A program made the position numbers and the translations under genes. DNA of 64,000 bases from Porphyrobacter sp. (GTDB lineage Bacteria > Pseudomonadota > Alphaproteobacteria > Sphingomonadales > Sphingomonadaceae): the NCBI GenBank assembly GCA_017744315.1, contig JAGIBN010000004.1, positions 62,001-126,000 of the forward strand. Reading direction: 5' to 3'. This document shows positions 16,338 to 24,429 of the stretch, piece by piece; position 1 is the first letter of the stretch, and the number at the start of each line of letters is the position of its first letter. Under the pieces are notes generated by a model. The model worked only from the letters and a program-made list of their open reading frames with translations. It ran no database searches and had not been told where the DNA came from.

Positions 16338-17117
16338 TCAGGACCGCGTGGCCATCACGTCGAAATGATGACCTCGGCCTACTTGTCGGAAAGCGGTGAA
16401 GCCCGCTCCCGTCAGCAGTGAGGCGATAAGGTCCTTGTCGGACCAGCGCCGGTCGATCTCGTAGAAGATGCACTCGATTCTCGGCGCGTGGGAACAGGCG
16501 AGCAGCTGTTCGATCACGGTCGCCTCATGCCCTTCGACGTCGACCTTGATCACCAGCGGAAGAGTTCCGTCGAGCAAGCGGTCGAGTTCGGTTGCCGACA
16601 CCACCTCGATCGTCTCCGTGACCGAGTCCGTTCCGGCGGCGGGGCGCAAGGTTGCCATGCCGCTATGCCCCCGCGGCACCGAGATGCCGATCTGTTCGGC
16701 CTTGTCCGAAATGCCGAGCTTCAAGGCGGTGACCTTCTCAGCGCCCTGATTGATCGCGATGTTCGCCGTCAGGGCCGCGTAAGTGGCCGCGACAGGTTCG
16801 AAAGCAATGACTTCCCGGCAATGGGGATTCTTCGCCGCGATCAGGCTGTAGAGGCCCTGGTTTGCACCTACGTCGGCAAACGCGAACGCCTCGCTACGGT
16901 TCGCCAGATAGTCCGACAGGAAACGACCATAGACCCCGGCGTGGCAGTACACGAAAGTACGGTCATCCCACCGCTGCCACAAGCGCACGCCATAGGCCGT
17001 CTGGCCGTGACCGGGCCGGTGACCGGTGAGCTGGCTCCAAGCCGAACGAGCCCGCGCGATCGACAGCCATACCGTCTTGCGCGCCGTCTTGAGGATGCCG
17101 TAGCGCCAAAAGCTCAT
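16338..17117 (-). CDS. FkbM-family methyltransferase
   Basis: 259 aa. SAM-binding motif I FADVGANQGLYSLIAAKN (about residues 80-97), EVIAFEPVAATYAALTANI and the FkbM signature VIKVDVEGHEATVI. This family O-methylates sugars or polyketides and is common in glycan loci. The start overlaps the stop of the glycerophosphotransferase-like gene (ATGA), so it is the last gene of a four-gene operon. It probably methylates the product of that pathway. The gene shows no defect. Confidence 0.85.
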   Translation of the reverse strand: MSFWRYGILKTARKTVWLSIARARSAWSQLTGHRPGHGQTAYGVRLWQRWDDRTFVYCHAGVYGRFLSDYLANRSEAFAFADVGANQGLYSLIAAKNPHCREVIAFEPVAATYAALTANIAINQGAEKVTALKLGISDKAEQIGISVPRGHSGMATLRPAAGTDSVTETIEVVSATELDRLLDGTLPLVIKVDVEGHEATVIEQLLACSHAPRIECIFYEIDRRWSDKDLIASLLTGAGFTAFRQVGRGHHFDVMATRS

Positions 17118-18283
17118 CGGCGGTTGCCCAGCCAGGCCACGATCGCTTCGGCCGCCCTGTCGGCCGAGGGCCGTTCGGTCAGATCGAAGCTATAAGCGAA
17201 GAGGCGCTGCTGCATGTCGGCATACTCGTTCGGATAGGCGAGCGCTTGGTGAAGCGCGCTGGCCATGGTGTTGATCGAACCCACTACAGGCCCCGCCTGC
17301 CAGTGCGCAAAGTCTGCACTGCCCTGCCACTTGAGCGCTCCGGGATTGAGGAAGACGCAGGGCCGTGGCCGACGAATGAACTCGTAGACCTGACTGCTCG
17401 CATCGCCGAGATAAATGTCCGCCGCGTTGGTGTAGGTCATGTCGAGCGACGCCGGGCTGCCGAGATCAATATGGATATGCGGCAGGCCCAGAAAGCGCTC
17501 CGGTACAGGCGGCACTCGCGAGATCGACAGGGGCGACAAGCCAATCGTCCAGCGCTTGGCGAACAGCATGACATGCGGCGCGAAGATCAGGTTGAACCGG
17601 TCTTGTCCGGCGAACCAGTCGAGCACTTCAATTCCCTGGCGATACCACGAGGAAAGCGCAGGCGACGGGTGCGGATTGTAGAGCACCGTGGGGCGATCGT
17701 TGTCGAACAGGCGCGGCGCAGGCGCGGCATCGCGGCACAAGTCGAACTTGGGATAACCGACTATCGCATAGCCATCAGGCTTCAGCAGGCCCGCCTGCTC
17801 CAGCCGATGCTTGATCTTCTCACCCGAGAGGAGAACCAGGTCGAACCGGCCGCTCGCGGCGTCGAATCCCACCGCTCGATCGCCCGCGCCGTGACGGGTG
17901 TGAATGAGGGCCAGCCGATCCAGCCCGAACCGAGTCTTGAGCAGGGTGCTGGTCTTCTCAGGCGCCACCAGGGCATCCAGATTGCGGAACCGATCGGCGT
18001 TCCGTTGCAGGATCGAAATCCTGTCCGCTGGCAGAGCCCCTCCGGACATCGAGGAAAGGAACTGGGTGGCCCCTGACGCTGGTGTCAGCCGCTCGATGCG
18101 CGGGTCATCGGGCGAATGGCCGTCAGCAGCCCATGCGCGGCGAACCTCAGCCTCGGCAGGGCCGCCCGAAACGAAGAGCTGCAGGCCCACAGCCGGATAT
18201 AGCCGCGCGAGCGCCGATGCGATCGGGAGGGCATGGCCGACCTGGTGTCCGGCCGCGTGATTGAAGAGGAAGCCGATCCGCAT
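17114..18283 (-). CDS. CDP-glycerol glycerophosphotransferase-like / glycosyltransferase
   Basis: 389-aa GT-B-fold protein without membrane segments. Near the N-terminus is FNHAAGHQVGHALPIASALA, and the C-terminal half has NPHPSPALSSWYRQGI, FAPHVMLF and TNAADIYLGDASSQVYEFI, the pattern of the CDP-glycerol:polyol-phosphate glycerophosphotransferase family (TagF-like donor site). It likely transfers an activated polyol phosphate or sugar to an envelope glycan at the inner face of the membrane. It sits between a HAD phosphatase and an FkbM methyltransferase. The upstream gene stops 3 bases before it. It could equally be an unusual glycosyltransferase; donor unknown. Confidence 0.65.
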   Translation of the reverse strand: MRIGFLFNHAAGHQVGHALPIASALARLYPAVGLQLFVSGGPAEAEVRRAWAADGHSPDDPRIERLTPASGATQFLSSMSGGALPADRISILQRNADRFRNLDALVAPEKTSTLLKTRFGLDRLALIHTRHGAGDRAVGFDAASGRFDLVLLSGEKIKHRLEQAGLLKPDGYAIVGYPKFDLCRDAAPAPRLFDNDRPTVLYNPHPSPALSSWYRQGIEVLDWFAGQDRFNLIFAPHVMLFAKRWTIGLSPLSISRVPPVPERFLGLPHIHIDLGSPASLDMTYTNAADIYLGDASSQVYEFIRRPRPCVFLNPGALKWQGSADFAHWQAGPVVGSINTMASALHQALAYPNEYADMQQRLFAYSFDLTERPSADRAAEAIVAWLGNRR

Positions 18284-18286
18284 GGA

Positions 18287-18961
18287 TCACGTCGTACGCC
18301 AATCGATTACCGGCCAACCCTTTTGCCGGGCAAGGGCCTCCATTTTCGGCGACGGATTGACCGCGAAAGCCTCGTCCGCCCATTCGCAGACCGCGCTGTC
18401 TGAAGAGTGATCGGTGAAGAACCGGACATGCGCCGCTTCGCGAGCGATCTTTTTCTCCGCCAAGGCATCGACGATCATGGTGAGCTTGTGCTTGCCGTAG
18501 CAATTCGTGCCCGCGATCCGATGGGTGAGGACGTCACCGCGACGGATCGCCCCGGTGGCCACGACATCGGCAATCGCCAGGTGCTTCGCGAGCGGCGCGA
18601 TATAAAGGGACGGTGCTGCCGTCGCGAGGACCACAGTTCGCCCAGCCTGGCGCTCCGCTTCCATTCGCTCGATCGCTTGCGGATAGAGACCGTCCCGGTG
18701 CAGTTCCGCAGCGAACTCTTCCGCCAAAGCCCGGGCATCCTCATCCCGCACCGATCCACCGAGCGCGACCCAGTGCATGAACTCCTTCATCCGGGTGCGA
18801 GTGATCAGTCCGGCCGCGTAGGCCAGGGCGACCGGCCCCAGGAGAGGCGTGAAGACAACTCTCCACGGCGCGCGCCGGCGCATCGCGAACAGCAGGAACA
18901 GGCTGTAGGTCGGCTTCCGCGTGATCGTGCGGTCGACGTCAAAAATGGAGAGCTCGATCAT
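18287..18961 (-). CDS. HAD-IB family phosphatase (SerB-like)
   Basis: 224 aa from ATG 18961. HAD motif I IFDVDRTITRKPT (Asp nucleophile), motif II VLATAAPSLY, and the motif III/IV region FFTDHSSDSAVCEWADEAFAVNPS, where two Asp would bind magnesium. The segment PLLGPVALAYAAGLITRTRM in the cap is hydrophobic, as in the HAD-IB subfamily with a membrane-facing helical cap. It presumably dephosphorylates an intermediate such as a polyol or sugar phosphate. The ATG overlaps the stop of the nucleotidyltransferase gene, so they are coupled. Confidence 0.8.
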   Translation of the reverse strand: MIELSIFDVDRTITRKPTYSLFLLFAMRRRAPWRVVFTPLLGPVALAYAAGLITRTRMKEFMHWVALGGSVRDEDARALAEEFAAELHRDGLYPQAIERMEAERQAGRTVVLATAAPSLYIAPLAKHLAIADVVATGAIRRGDVLTHRIAGTNCYGKHKLTMIVDALAEKKIAREAAHVRFFTDHSSDSAVCEWADEAFAVNPSPKMEALARQKGWPVIDWRTT

Positions 18962-19782
18962 TAGGTCCGGCGGGTCAGGAGGCTTTCGACCAGCGAATGG
19001 TCCGCGAGCTTGTCTACATCCACTCCGGCATAGGCGAAAGGAATTCGCACCGGGCGCGCTTCGACGCCGAGTTTCCGGCCCGCCGCGCCGAACGCCTCGA
19101 TCAGGGTCAGGCGTCGCAGGAGAAAATTGACCAGGAGCGACGGACCCAGCTTCCAGGCCATGCGCCAGGGCTTCTTGCGGTTGGATTCGAGCGACTGCCA
19201 ATAGTCGAGCGCCGGGAACACCGATTGCGAATTCAACGCGAAGAGGTTGGCGCCGGTAACCGCGACGTCGCGGAAGCGCAGCCAGGTCCGCTTGTCCTCC
19301 AGCGCGTCAGCCCGGAAGGCTTCGCGATCGACCATGCCCACGGCAATGTCGCACTCTACCGCGTTGTCGAAGAACCAGTCGAGCGTACCCCTGTCGAGCA
19401 GCGCATGATCGGAGGTCGTGATAAGGACCGGCCATTCGTGCTGTTGCTGCCGCAGGGTCGACGCGATCGAACTGGCAATACCGCCTCCCGAAGGCGAAAG
19501 GCAAACGCGCGGGTCAGAGCGAAACGCTCCGAGCACCGGGTCCTTGAACAGCAACTCTGGATCCTGAGCGAGTACGAGAACATCCCCGACCTGCGGATGC
19601 GAAAGAAGCGTCTGCAGGACGTGCGCCAGCATCGGCTTCCCGCCGAGCGGCACGAGGGATTTGGACGCTACGCCGAACTCTTGAGCAAGCGGATCGCCTC
19701 CGGGCCTGTCGCCCGCGAGGAGTATGGTATGCCAACGCGCCGCCTTGGTAGCGCTCGGGTCCGTGACGGGACGCAATTCCAT
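18961..19782 (-). CDS. MobA-like nucleotidyltransferase (sugar/polyol-phosphate activation)
   Basis: 273 aa. N-terminal NTP-binding fold: TILLAGDRPGGDPLAQEFGV with the later KSLVPLGGKPMLAHVL, and the metal-binding ITTSDHALLD. These are the marks of the NTP_transf_3 family (MobA, IspD, inositol-phosphate cytidylyltransferase). Followed by a HAD phosphatase and a CDP-glycerol-transferase-like protein, the likely job is making a CDP- or other NDP-activated polyol. The family's GGxS/GxG loop is altered to AGDRPGGDPLA, so the nucleotide cannot be predicted. First gene of the four-gene operon; about 170 bases separate it from the divergent PepSY gene. Confidence 0.75.
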   Translation of the reverse strand: MELRPVTDPSATKAARWHTILLAGDRPGGDPLAQEFGVASKSLVPLGGKPMLAHVLQTLLSHPQVGDVLVLAQDPELLFKDPVLGAFRSDPRVCLSPSGGGIASSIASTLRQQQHEWPVLITTSDHALLDRGTLDWFFDNAVECDIAVGMVDREAFRADALEDKRTWLRFRDVAVTGANLFALNSQSVFPALDYWQSLESNRKKPWRMAWKLGPSLLVNFLLRRLTLIEAFGAAGRKLGVEARPVRIPFAYAGVDVDKLADHSLVESLLTRRT

Positions 19783-19953
19783 CCCTGTGTCATTTCAGAC
19801 CGGCCTTGAAGCGATATGGGCGCCACATTTGTTTTCGCCCATCTTTGGCGGCAAAGCCCTCTCACAGATATGTAGAAATCCAAATGTAACGCTGAACTGG
19901 AGTTCACGCTCGATCTCTAGGCCGCCCGGCCAAAGCACGACGGAGATGTACGC

Positions 19954-20457
19954 ATGAAGTTTTCCGGGTTCCTGGCCCTTGCACTGCTCTTGCTGAGCAG
20001 CGCCGTCACGGCACAGCGCCCGGCCACGATCTCGGCGCTTGAGGCGGTAAAAATCGCCGAGCATGGTGGCAATTGGCACGTGACCGACGTCGAGAAGGAC
20101 CGTTGGGGAAGCAAGGCCGTCTACGAGGTCGAGGTCGTTAGCGGTACGAAGTCTGCCACATACATCATCGACGCGAGCAACGGGAAGGTCCTGCGCCAGA
20201 ACTCATCGACCCTGCGAAACTTCTGGGGAGAGGTGTTCGGCCGGTCCAACGAGGTCTATCTGAGCCGGGCCCGCAGTCTGTCGTCGATCATCTCTTCTCT
20301 CGAGGGCCGGACGGGTGGCAAGGTGCTTTCCGCGTCGTTCGACGTGGAAGATGGCACGGCCTATTACGAAGTGGAATTTCTTAGCCAGATCGGCCGCACC
20401 AAGCTTTACCTCGATCCGGTGAGCGGCCAGCGTCTCAACTTCATTCCGGACGACTAG
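19954..20457 (+). CDS. Secreted protein with tandem PepSY domains
   Basis: 167 aa. Signal peptide (FLALALLLLSSAVTAQ), then two PepSY repeats: ALEAVKIAEHGGNWHVTDVE with YEVEVVSGTKSATYIIDASN, and a second LSSIISSLEGRTGGKVLSAS with YYEVEFLSQIGRTKLYLDP. A GGAG ribosome site precedes the ATG. It ends 14 bases before a response regulator gene, and PepSY proteins of this kind are often cotranscribed with and probably tune the neighbouring sensor kinase at the periplasmic face. Confidence 0.85.
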   Translation: MKFSGFLALALLLLSSAVTAQRPATISALEAVKIAEHGGNWHVTDVEKDRWGSKAVYEVEVVSGTKSATYIIDASNGKVLRQNSSTLRNFWGEVFGRSNEVYLSRARSLSSIISSLEGRTGGKVLSASFDVEDGTAYYEVEFLSQIGRTKLYLDPVSGQRLNFIPDD

Positions 20458-20471
20458 GAGTTTCCGAACAC

Positions 20472-21149
20472 GTGCAGGTGCTGCTGATCGAGGATGACGC
20501 GCGAGTGGCCGACTTCGTCGCAGGCGGTCTGCGGCAGGCCGGTCATCAAGTCGACGTCCGCCATGACGGGAAGGACGGACTGATCCAGGCCAGCACGGAA
20601 TACTACGACGTGATCGTGCTCGATCGAATGCTGCCCGGCATCGACGGGCTCAAGATCCTCCAGACCCTCCGCGCGACAGGCGACACGACGCCGGTCCTGA
20701 TCCTGAGCGCCCTTGCCGACGTCGACGAGCGTGTTCGTGGCTTGAAGGCCGGAGGCGACGATTATCTCGGCAAGCCCTTTGCCCTCTCCGAACTCATGGC
20801 CCGCGTTGAAGCCCTTGGCCGTCGCGGTCCGCAGTCGGAGGTTCCGGTCACCGGGTACGAGATCGATAATCTCTCGATCGACTTGCTCGGGCGAACGGCC
20901 CGCCGCGGCGGACAGCGCATCGACCTGACCTCGCGCGAATTCCAGATTCTCGCCTGCCTCGCCGAGAATACCGGGCGGGTGGTGACGCGGAACATGCTGC
21001 TTGAGCAAGTGTGGGACTACAGCTTCGACCCTCAGACGAACGTGATCGACCAGCACATCAGCAAGCTTCGGCAAAAGATCGACCGCGAATTCGAGAAGCC
21101 GTTGATCCACACCGTCCGCGGCAGCGGTTACGTGCTCCGCGTCGGATGA
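20472..21149 (+). CDS. OmpR-family response regulator
   Basis: 225 aa, starting at a GTG with AGGAG 11 bases upstream. Receiver with LLIEDDARV, phospho-Asp51 in YYDVIVLDRMLPG and Lys in DDYLGKPFALSEL; winged-helix domain with IDLTSREFQILACLAENTGR and the ending VRGSGYVLRVG. Similar to QseB/PmrA/TctD-type regulators. It ends in ATGA overlapping the kinase gene. Confidence 0.9.
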   Translation: MQVLLIEDDARVADFVAGGLRQAGHQVDVRHDGKDGLIQASTEYYDVIVLDRMLPGIDGLKILQTLRATGDTTPVLILSALADVDERVRGLKAGGDDYLGKPFALSELMARVEALGRRGPQSEVPVTGYEIDNLSIDLLGRTARRGGQRIDLTSREFQILACLAENTGRVVTRNMLLEQVWDYSFDPQTNVIDQHISKLRQKIDREFEKPLIHTVRGSGYVLRVG

Positions 21150-22528
21150 GCTACGTCCGAAGTTTCTCGCTGCGCCTGGCGCTGACTTACGTCGGGCTGT
21201 TTCTGCTTTCGATCGGGCTGCTGGTCGGCTCGTTCTACTACTTCAGCGTGTACCGGCCGCACGAGGACCTCAAGCGGCAGATCCGGCGCGAGGCGCTGCA
21301 GCTCGAACAGATCTATGCCGTCGATGGCGAGGCAGCGCTGATCGCCGCGCTCGCTTCGCGTGCCGCGGAGCGGGGAGACAGGGCGGCGTTCCACGTCTTC
21401 ATCGGCCCGGACGGCGAACTCAAGGCGGCCAACATTCCGACCTGGCCCTCCGAACGCGGCGAGCAATGGCTCGACCTGGACGCCGACATCTACACCGAAG
21501 GCGCCGAGTTCGATCAACACGCCTTTGCGCTCGATGTCGGCTTCGACAACGGCGCGAGGTTGATGGTCGGACGCGATGCGGAGGACCTGGAAGAGCTTCG
21601 CGAGCTGCTTGCGAACGGCATGGTCTGGCTGGTCGGAAGCAGCCTGGTGCTCGGCCTCCTCGGCGGCGGCCTGCTCAGCCGCGCGATCGGTGCACGGCTT
21701 GAGAAGATCTCCCAAGCGGCCATCCAGGTGATGGAAGGCGACCTCGCCGAACGCGTGCCGGTGGATGACAGCAACGACGATTTCGACCGCGTCAGCCAGA
21801 CGCTGAACCAAATGCTCGACCGGATCGAAGAACTCTTCGCCTCGGTGCGAAGGGTGTCGGACAATGTCGCGCACGAGCTCCGGACCCCGCTCGCCCGTCT
21901 GCTCGCCGACGTGGAGACTTTGGAAGCGCAGTATCCGGACGAAGCCAATCCGGAGATCGCGAGGATCGGAGCCGAGGTCCGGCGTCTCCAAAGAATCTTC
22001 GACAGCCTGCTGAGAATTTCGCGGATCGAGGCTGGACGGCATGCGCTCGCTCTGGACCCGATCACGCCCTCCGCCTTGCTGGAAGATCTAAAGGAACTCT
22101 ACGATCCGACGGTCGAGGAACTGGGGGGCCGTATCGAGATCGGGAACGCCACCTCCGACCCCTTCCGCGGCGATCGGGACCTGCTTTTCCAGGCGCTGTG
22201 CAACCTGGTCGACAACGCCATTAAGTACGGCGACCCAGAGCCGGACATTGGGCTTTCGGCTTGCCACAAGAATGGCTCCGCCTGCTTCTCAGTCACCAAT
22301 CGCGGAGCAGAGATCAGCGAGCAGGTCTTGGCCCGCGCAAGCGAGCGGTTCTTCCGAGGCGAGAATGCCGGCGACAAGCCCGGAGAGGGGCTCGGCCTTC
22401 CAGTGGTCGAGGCGATTGCCAGGGCTCACGACGGGAACCTGCAGTTGCACCACGTGAACAACCTGACCGAGGCAATGGTTTGCGTGCCCTGGAGGGCAGT
22501 GCCGGCAGAGCCCAGCTATCCGGGCTGA
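21146..22528 (+). CDS. Sensor histidine kinase with altered G1 box
   Basis: 460 aa from ATG 21146, overlapping the regulator stop. Transmembrane helices at about 12-33 and 158-178 bound a 125-residue periplasmic sensor; HAMP follows at about 176-230. Phospho-acceptor His243 lies in NVAHELRTPLARL, the N-box Asn357 in NLVDNAIKYG, and the G2 box in GEGLGLPVVEA. The G1 box, normally DxGxG, reads TNRGAEI, losing the Asp and the second Gly, so ATP binding may be weak. It forms a unit with the PepSY protein upstream. Confidence 0.87.
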   Translation: MSYVRSFSLRLALTYVGLFLLSIGLLVGSFYYFSVYRPHEDLKRQIRREALQLEQIYAVDGEAALIAALASRAAERGDRAAFHVFIGPDGELKAANIPTWPSERGEQWLDLDADIYTEGAEFDQHAFALDVGFDNGARLMVGRDAEDLEELRELLANGMVWLVGSSLVLGLLGGGLLSRAIGARLEKISQAAIQVMEGDLAERVPVDDSNDDFDRVSQTLNQMLDRIEELFASVRRVSDNVAHELRTPLARLLADVETLEAQYPDEANPEIARIGAEVRRLQRIFDSLLRISRIEAGRHALALDPITPSALLEDLKELYDPTVEELGGRIEIGNATSDPFRGDRDLLFQALCNLVDNAIKYGDPEPDIGLSACHKNGSACFSVTNRGAEISEQVLARASERFFRGENAGDKPGEGLGLPVVEAIARAHDGNLQLHHVNNLTEAMVCVPWRAVPAEPSYPG

Positions 22529-22593
22529 CGCAAGGCTCCTTCACAACAACGTTGGCCGCCGCCGACTGAGTTCGAAGGCTTCGGCAATAAAGG

Positions 22594-22627
22594 AAGGGCG
22601 GCCTCCCGACGGGGAAGCCGCCCTTTT
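22594..22627. terminator. Bidirectional intrinsic terminator
   Basis: AAGGGCGGC pairs with GCCGCCCTT across a 14-base loop, followed by TTTT on the plus strand; on the minus strand the preceding AATAAAGG gives a weaker T-rich tail. It sits between the convergent kinase and carboxylesterase genes and can end both. Confidence 0.8.
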
Positions 22628-22647
22628 CGTTGGAGCGTAGCGCCTGC

Positions 22648-24225
22648 CTAGAACAGGCCGAGCTGGCCGCCCTGCTGGGCATGGCGCCGAAACGCTTCGA
22701 GCCGGTTAGGCGGCAGCACCGCACGCGCTTTCGTGCCGCTGCCAATCTCGACGATCTGGCGACCCTCGGGAGTGTAGGCTGGCCAGGCAGCGAGGCCTGA
22801 ACCGTTCGGATTGCCGGTCTTCACAAAGTTGACCCAGTAATCTCCCATCTGCGCTGCCAGCTGGCGGTCGAGATCGGTGAAGGGCCTCTCCGGTGACGCA
22901 TCGAGCGTGTCGAATACGTAGGGGATCTCCGAGGAATGGAACGCCCCGTAACGAGCCGCGTCCGGGCCCGGCTCGGGATGAGTCCAGAGGTAGGCATAGA
23001 CGGGTTGGCGGCTCGCACCCTGACGCTGCTGCGCCCACAACGCCATCGAGGCGAGCCCACGGTCGCGAGCCAGGGCGCCCGCTGTCGCATTGGCCTCGGC
23101 GTCGCTCGCCGCCGGGTAGAGCCTCGCGAACTCCGGCGCGAGCTGGCCATAGGACCTTTCGAGCTGCGCCTGGATAACGGCGGGCGTGGCTTTGCCGAAG
23201 TTCGGATTGAGCCCAGTCATCTCGTCCGAGGTCATGCCGGTGAGGATCGGGGTGTCGTTGGTATTGGCGCCCGCGAAACTCGCATCGGGGAGCACCAGGC
23301 CGTCAACGATCGGCGCGAAGCCCGCCCCTTGTCCCATCTTGCCCTGCGCTGCCTCGAGCTGCGCGGGCGTGAGCTTGCGCAGATCGGCAAGGCTTGCGAC
23401 GCCTGCCGCCTGCATCAGCGAAAGCCCCTGCTTCTCGGCCGCCGTTCGGTCGCCGGGGTTCACACCTGTACCCGATCCGCTCTGCGCTATGGCCTGGGCG
23501 AAGAGCCCTTTCGCCAGCGGACTGGCGATCAGGTGATGCACCGACATCGCCCCGGCCGACTGGCCAGCGATCGTCACTCGATCCGGATCGCCGCCGAACG
23601 CGGCGGCATTAGCCTTGATCCACTGAAGCGCGGCGATCTGGTCGAGCAGCCCGTAGTTGCCCGAAGCGTGGGCCGGACTTTCCGCGGTCAGCTCCGGGTG
23701 AGCCAGGAAGCCATAGGCACCCAGGCGGTAGTTGATGGCGATGACGACGATGCCCTTCTCGGCGAGCTTGGCTCCATCGTAGATCGGCACCGAGGCCGAG
23801 CCCCCGGTAAAGCCGCCACCGTGGATCCACACCATGACCGGCAGCTTCTCGCCCGCCCGCTGCGCCGGGGTCCAGACATTGAGGTAAAGGCAATCCTCAC
23901 TCACGGCATTGGTCACGACGTACTCGTGGGTCCACGGGCCAAACCCGTTCGGCGTCACGCCTTGCTGGCAGCTCGAGGGCAAAGTGTCTGCCTTGCGCAC
24001 GCCTTTCCAGGAGGTTGCCGGTGCGGGCACCTTCCAGCGGCGCTCGCCCGTGGGAGAAGCCGCAAAGGGCACGCCAAGGAACGTGGTGACTCCGCCTTCC
24101 TTCGTGCCGGAGAGTTGTCCCTGCTGCACCGCAGCCTGGGTCATCTGCGCCATCGCCGCCGGCGACATCGAGCAAGCGCCCGCCACCGCGGCCAGCGAAA
24201 GCAGCGCCTTCCTCAAAGAGTTCAT
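22648..24225 (-). CDS. Secreted type-B carboxylesterase
   Basis: 525 aa from ATG 24225, chosen because GGGGAGGGG lies about 9 bases upstream; the frame continues 9 codons further. Signal peptide ends SPAAMAQ. Alpha/beta-hydrolase: oxyanion loop VWIHGGGFTGGS, nucleophile Ser in AGQSAGAMS, and the catalytic His in GAFHSSEIPY. The disulphide-type SEDCLYLNVWTP motif is conserved. It hydrolyses carboxylic esters in the periplasm or outside the cell; family members act on xenobiotics, polyesters, cocaine-like and pyrethroid-like esters. It stands alone and is convergent to the kinase gene. The substrate is unknown. Confidence 0.88.
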   Translation of the reverse strand: MNSLRKALLSLAAVAGACSMSPAAMAQMTQAAVQQGQLSGTKEGGVTTFLGVPFAASPTGERRWKVPAPATSWKGVRKADTLPSSCQQGVTPNGFGPWTHEYVVTNAVSEDCLYLNVWTPAQRAGEKLPVMVWIHGGGFTGGSASVPIYDGAKLAEKGIVVIAINYRLGAYGFLAHPELTAESPAHASGNYGLLDQIAALQWIKANAAAFGGDPDRVTIAGQSAGAMSVHHLIASPLAKGLFAQAIAQSGSGTGVNPGDRTAAEKQGLSLMQAAGVASLADLRKLTPAQLEAAQGKMGQGAGFAPIVDGLVLPDASFAGANTNDTPILTGMTSDEMTGLNPNFGKATPAVIQAQLERSYGQLAPEFARLYPAASDAEANATAGALARDRGLASMALWAQQRQGASRQPVYAYLWTHPEPGPDAARYGAFHSSEIPYVFDTLDASPERPFTDLDRQLAAQMGDYWVNFVKTGNPNGSGLAAWPAYTPEGRQIVEIGSGTKARAVLPPNRLEAFRRHAQQGGQLGLF

Positions 24226-24429
24226 GAATTCGAGCCCCTCCCCTTTTTGCATCAGCTTTGTGACCGCGAACCTGGCGGAAAAATAGTCCCCACATTTGGA
24301 CTTGTGCCCGCTTTGCCCGCCAATCGCCGGGTGTTTCTATTTGGGATGAGTCGAGAATAGACATACTTGAGGGCACCAATTCGGGCTAACTCGCAGCAGC
24401 CGGTCCGATGAAGGCGCGGGAAGGAATCT

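Noticed and set aside
16175..16399. 74-codon plus-strand frame in the receptor leader
   Set aside because: No ribosome site, no family and overlaps the end of the FkbM gene.
22936..24360. 474-codon plus-strand frame opposite the carboxylesterase
   Set aside because: Shadow of the esterase gene, which has a signal peptide and catalytic residues.
24253..24429. Possible operator in the esterase/NarX divergent region
   Set aside because: No palindrome longer than a few bases and no match to the Fur core.
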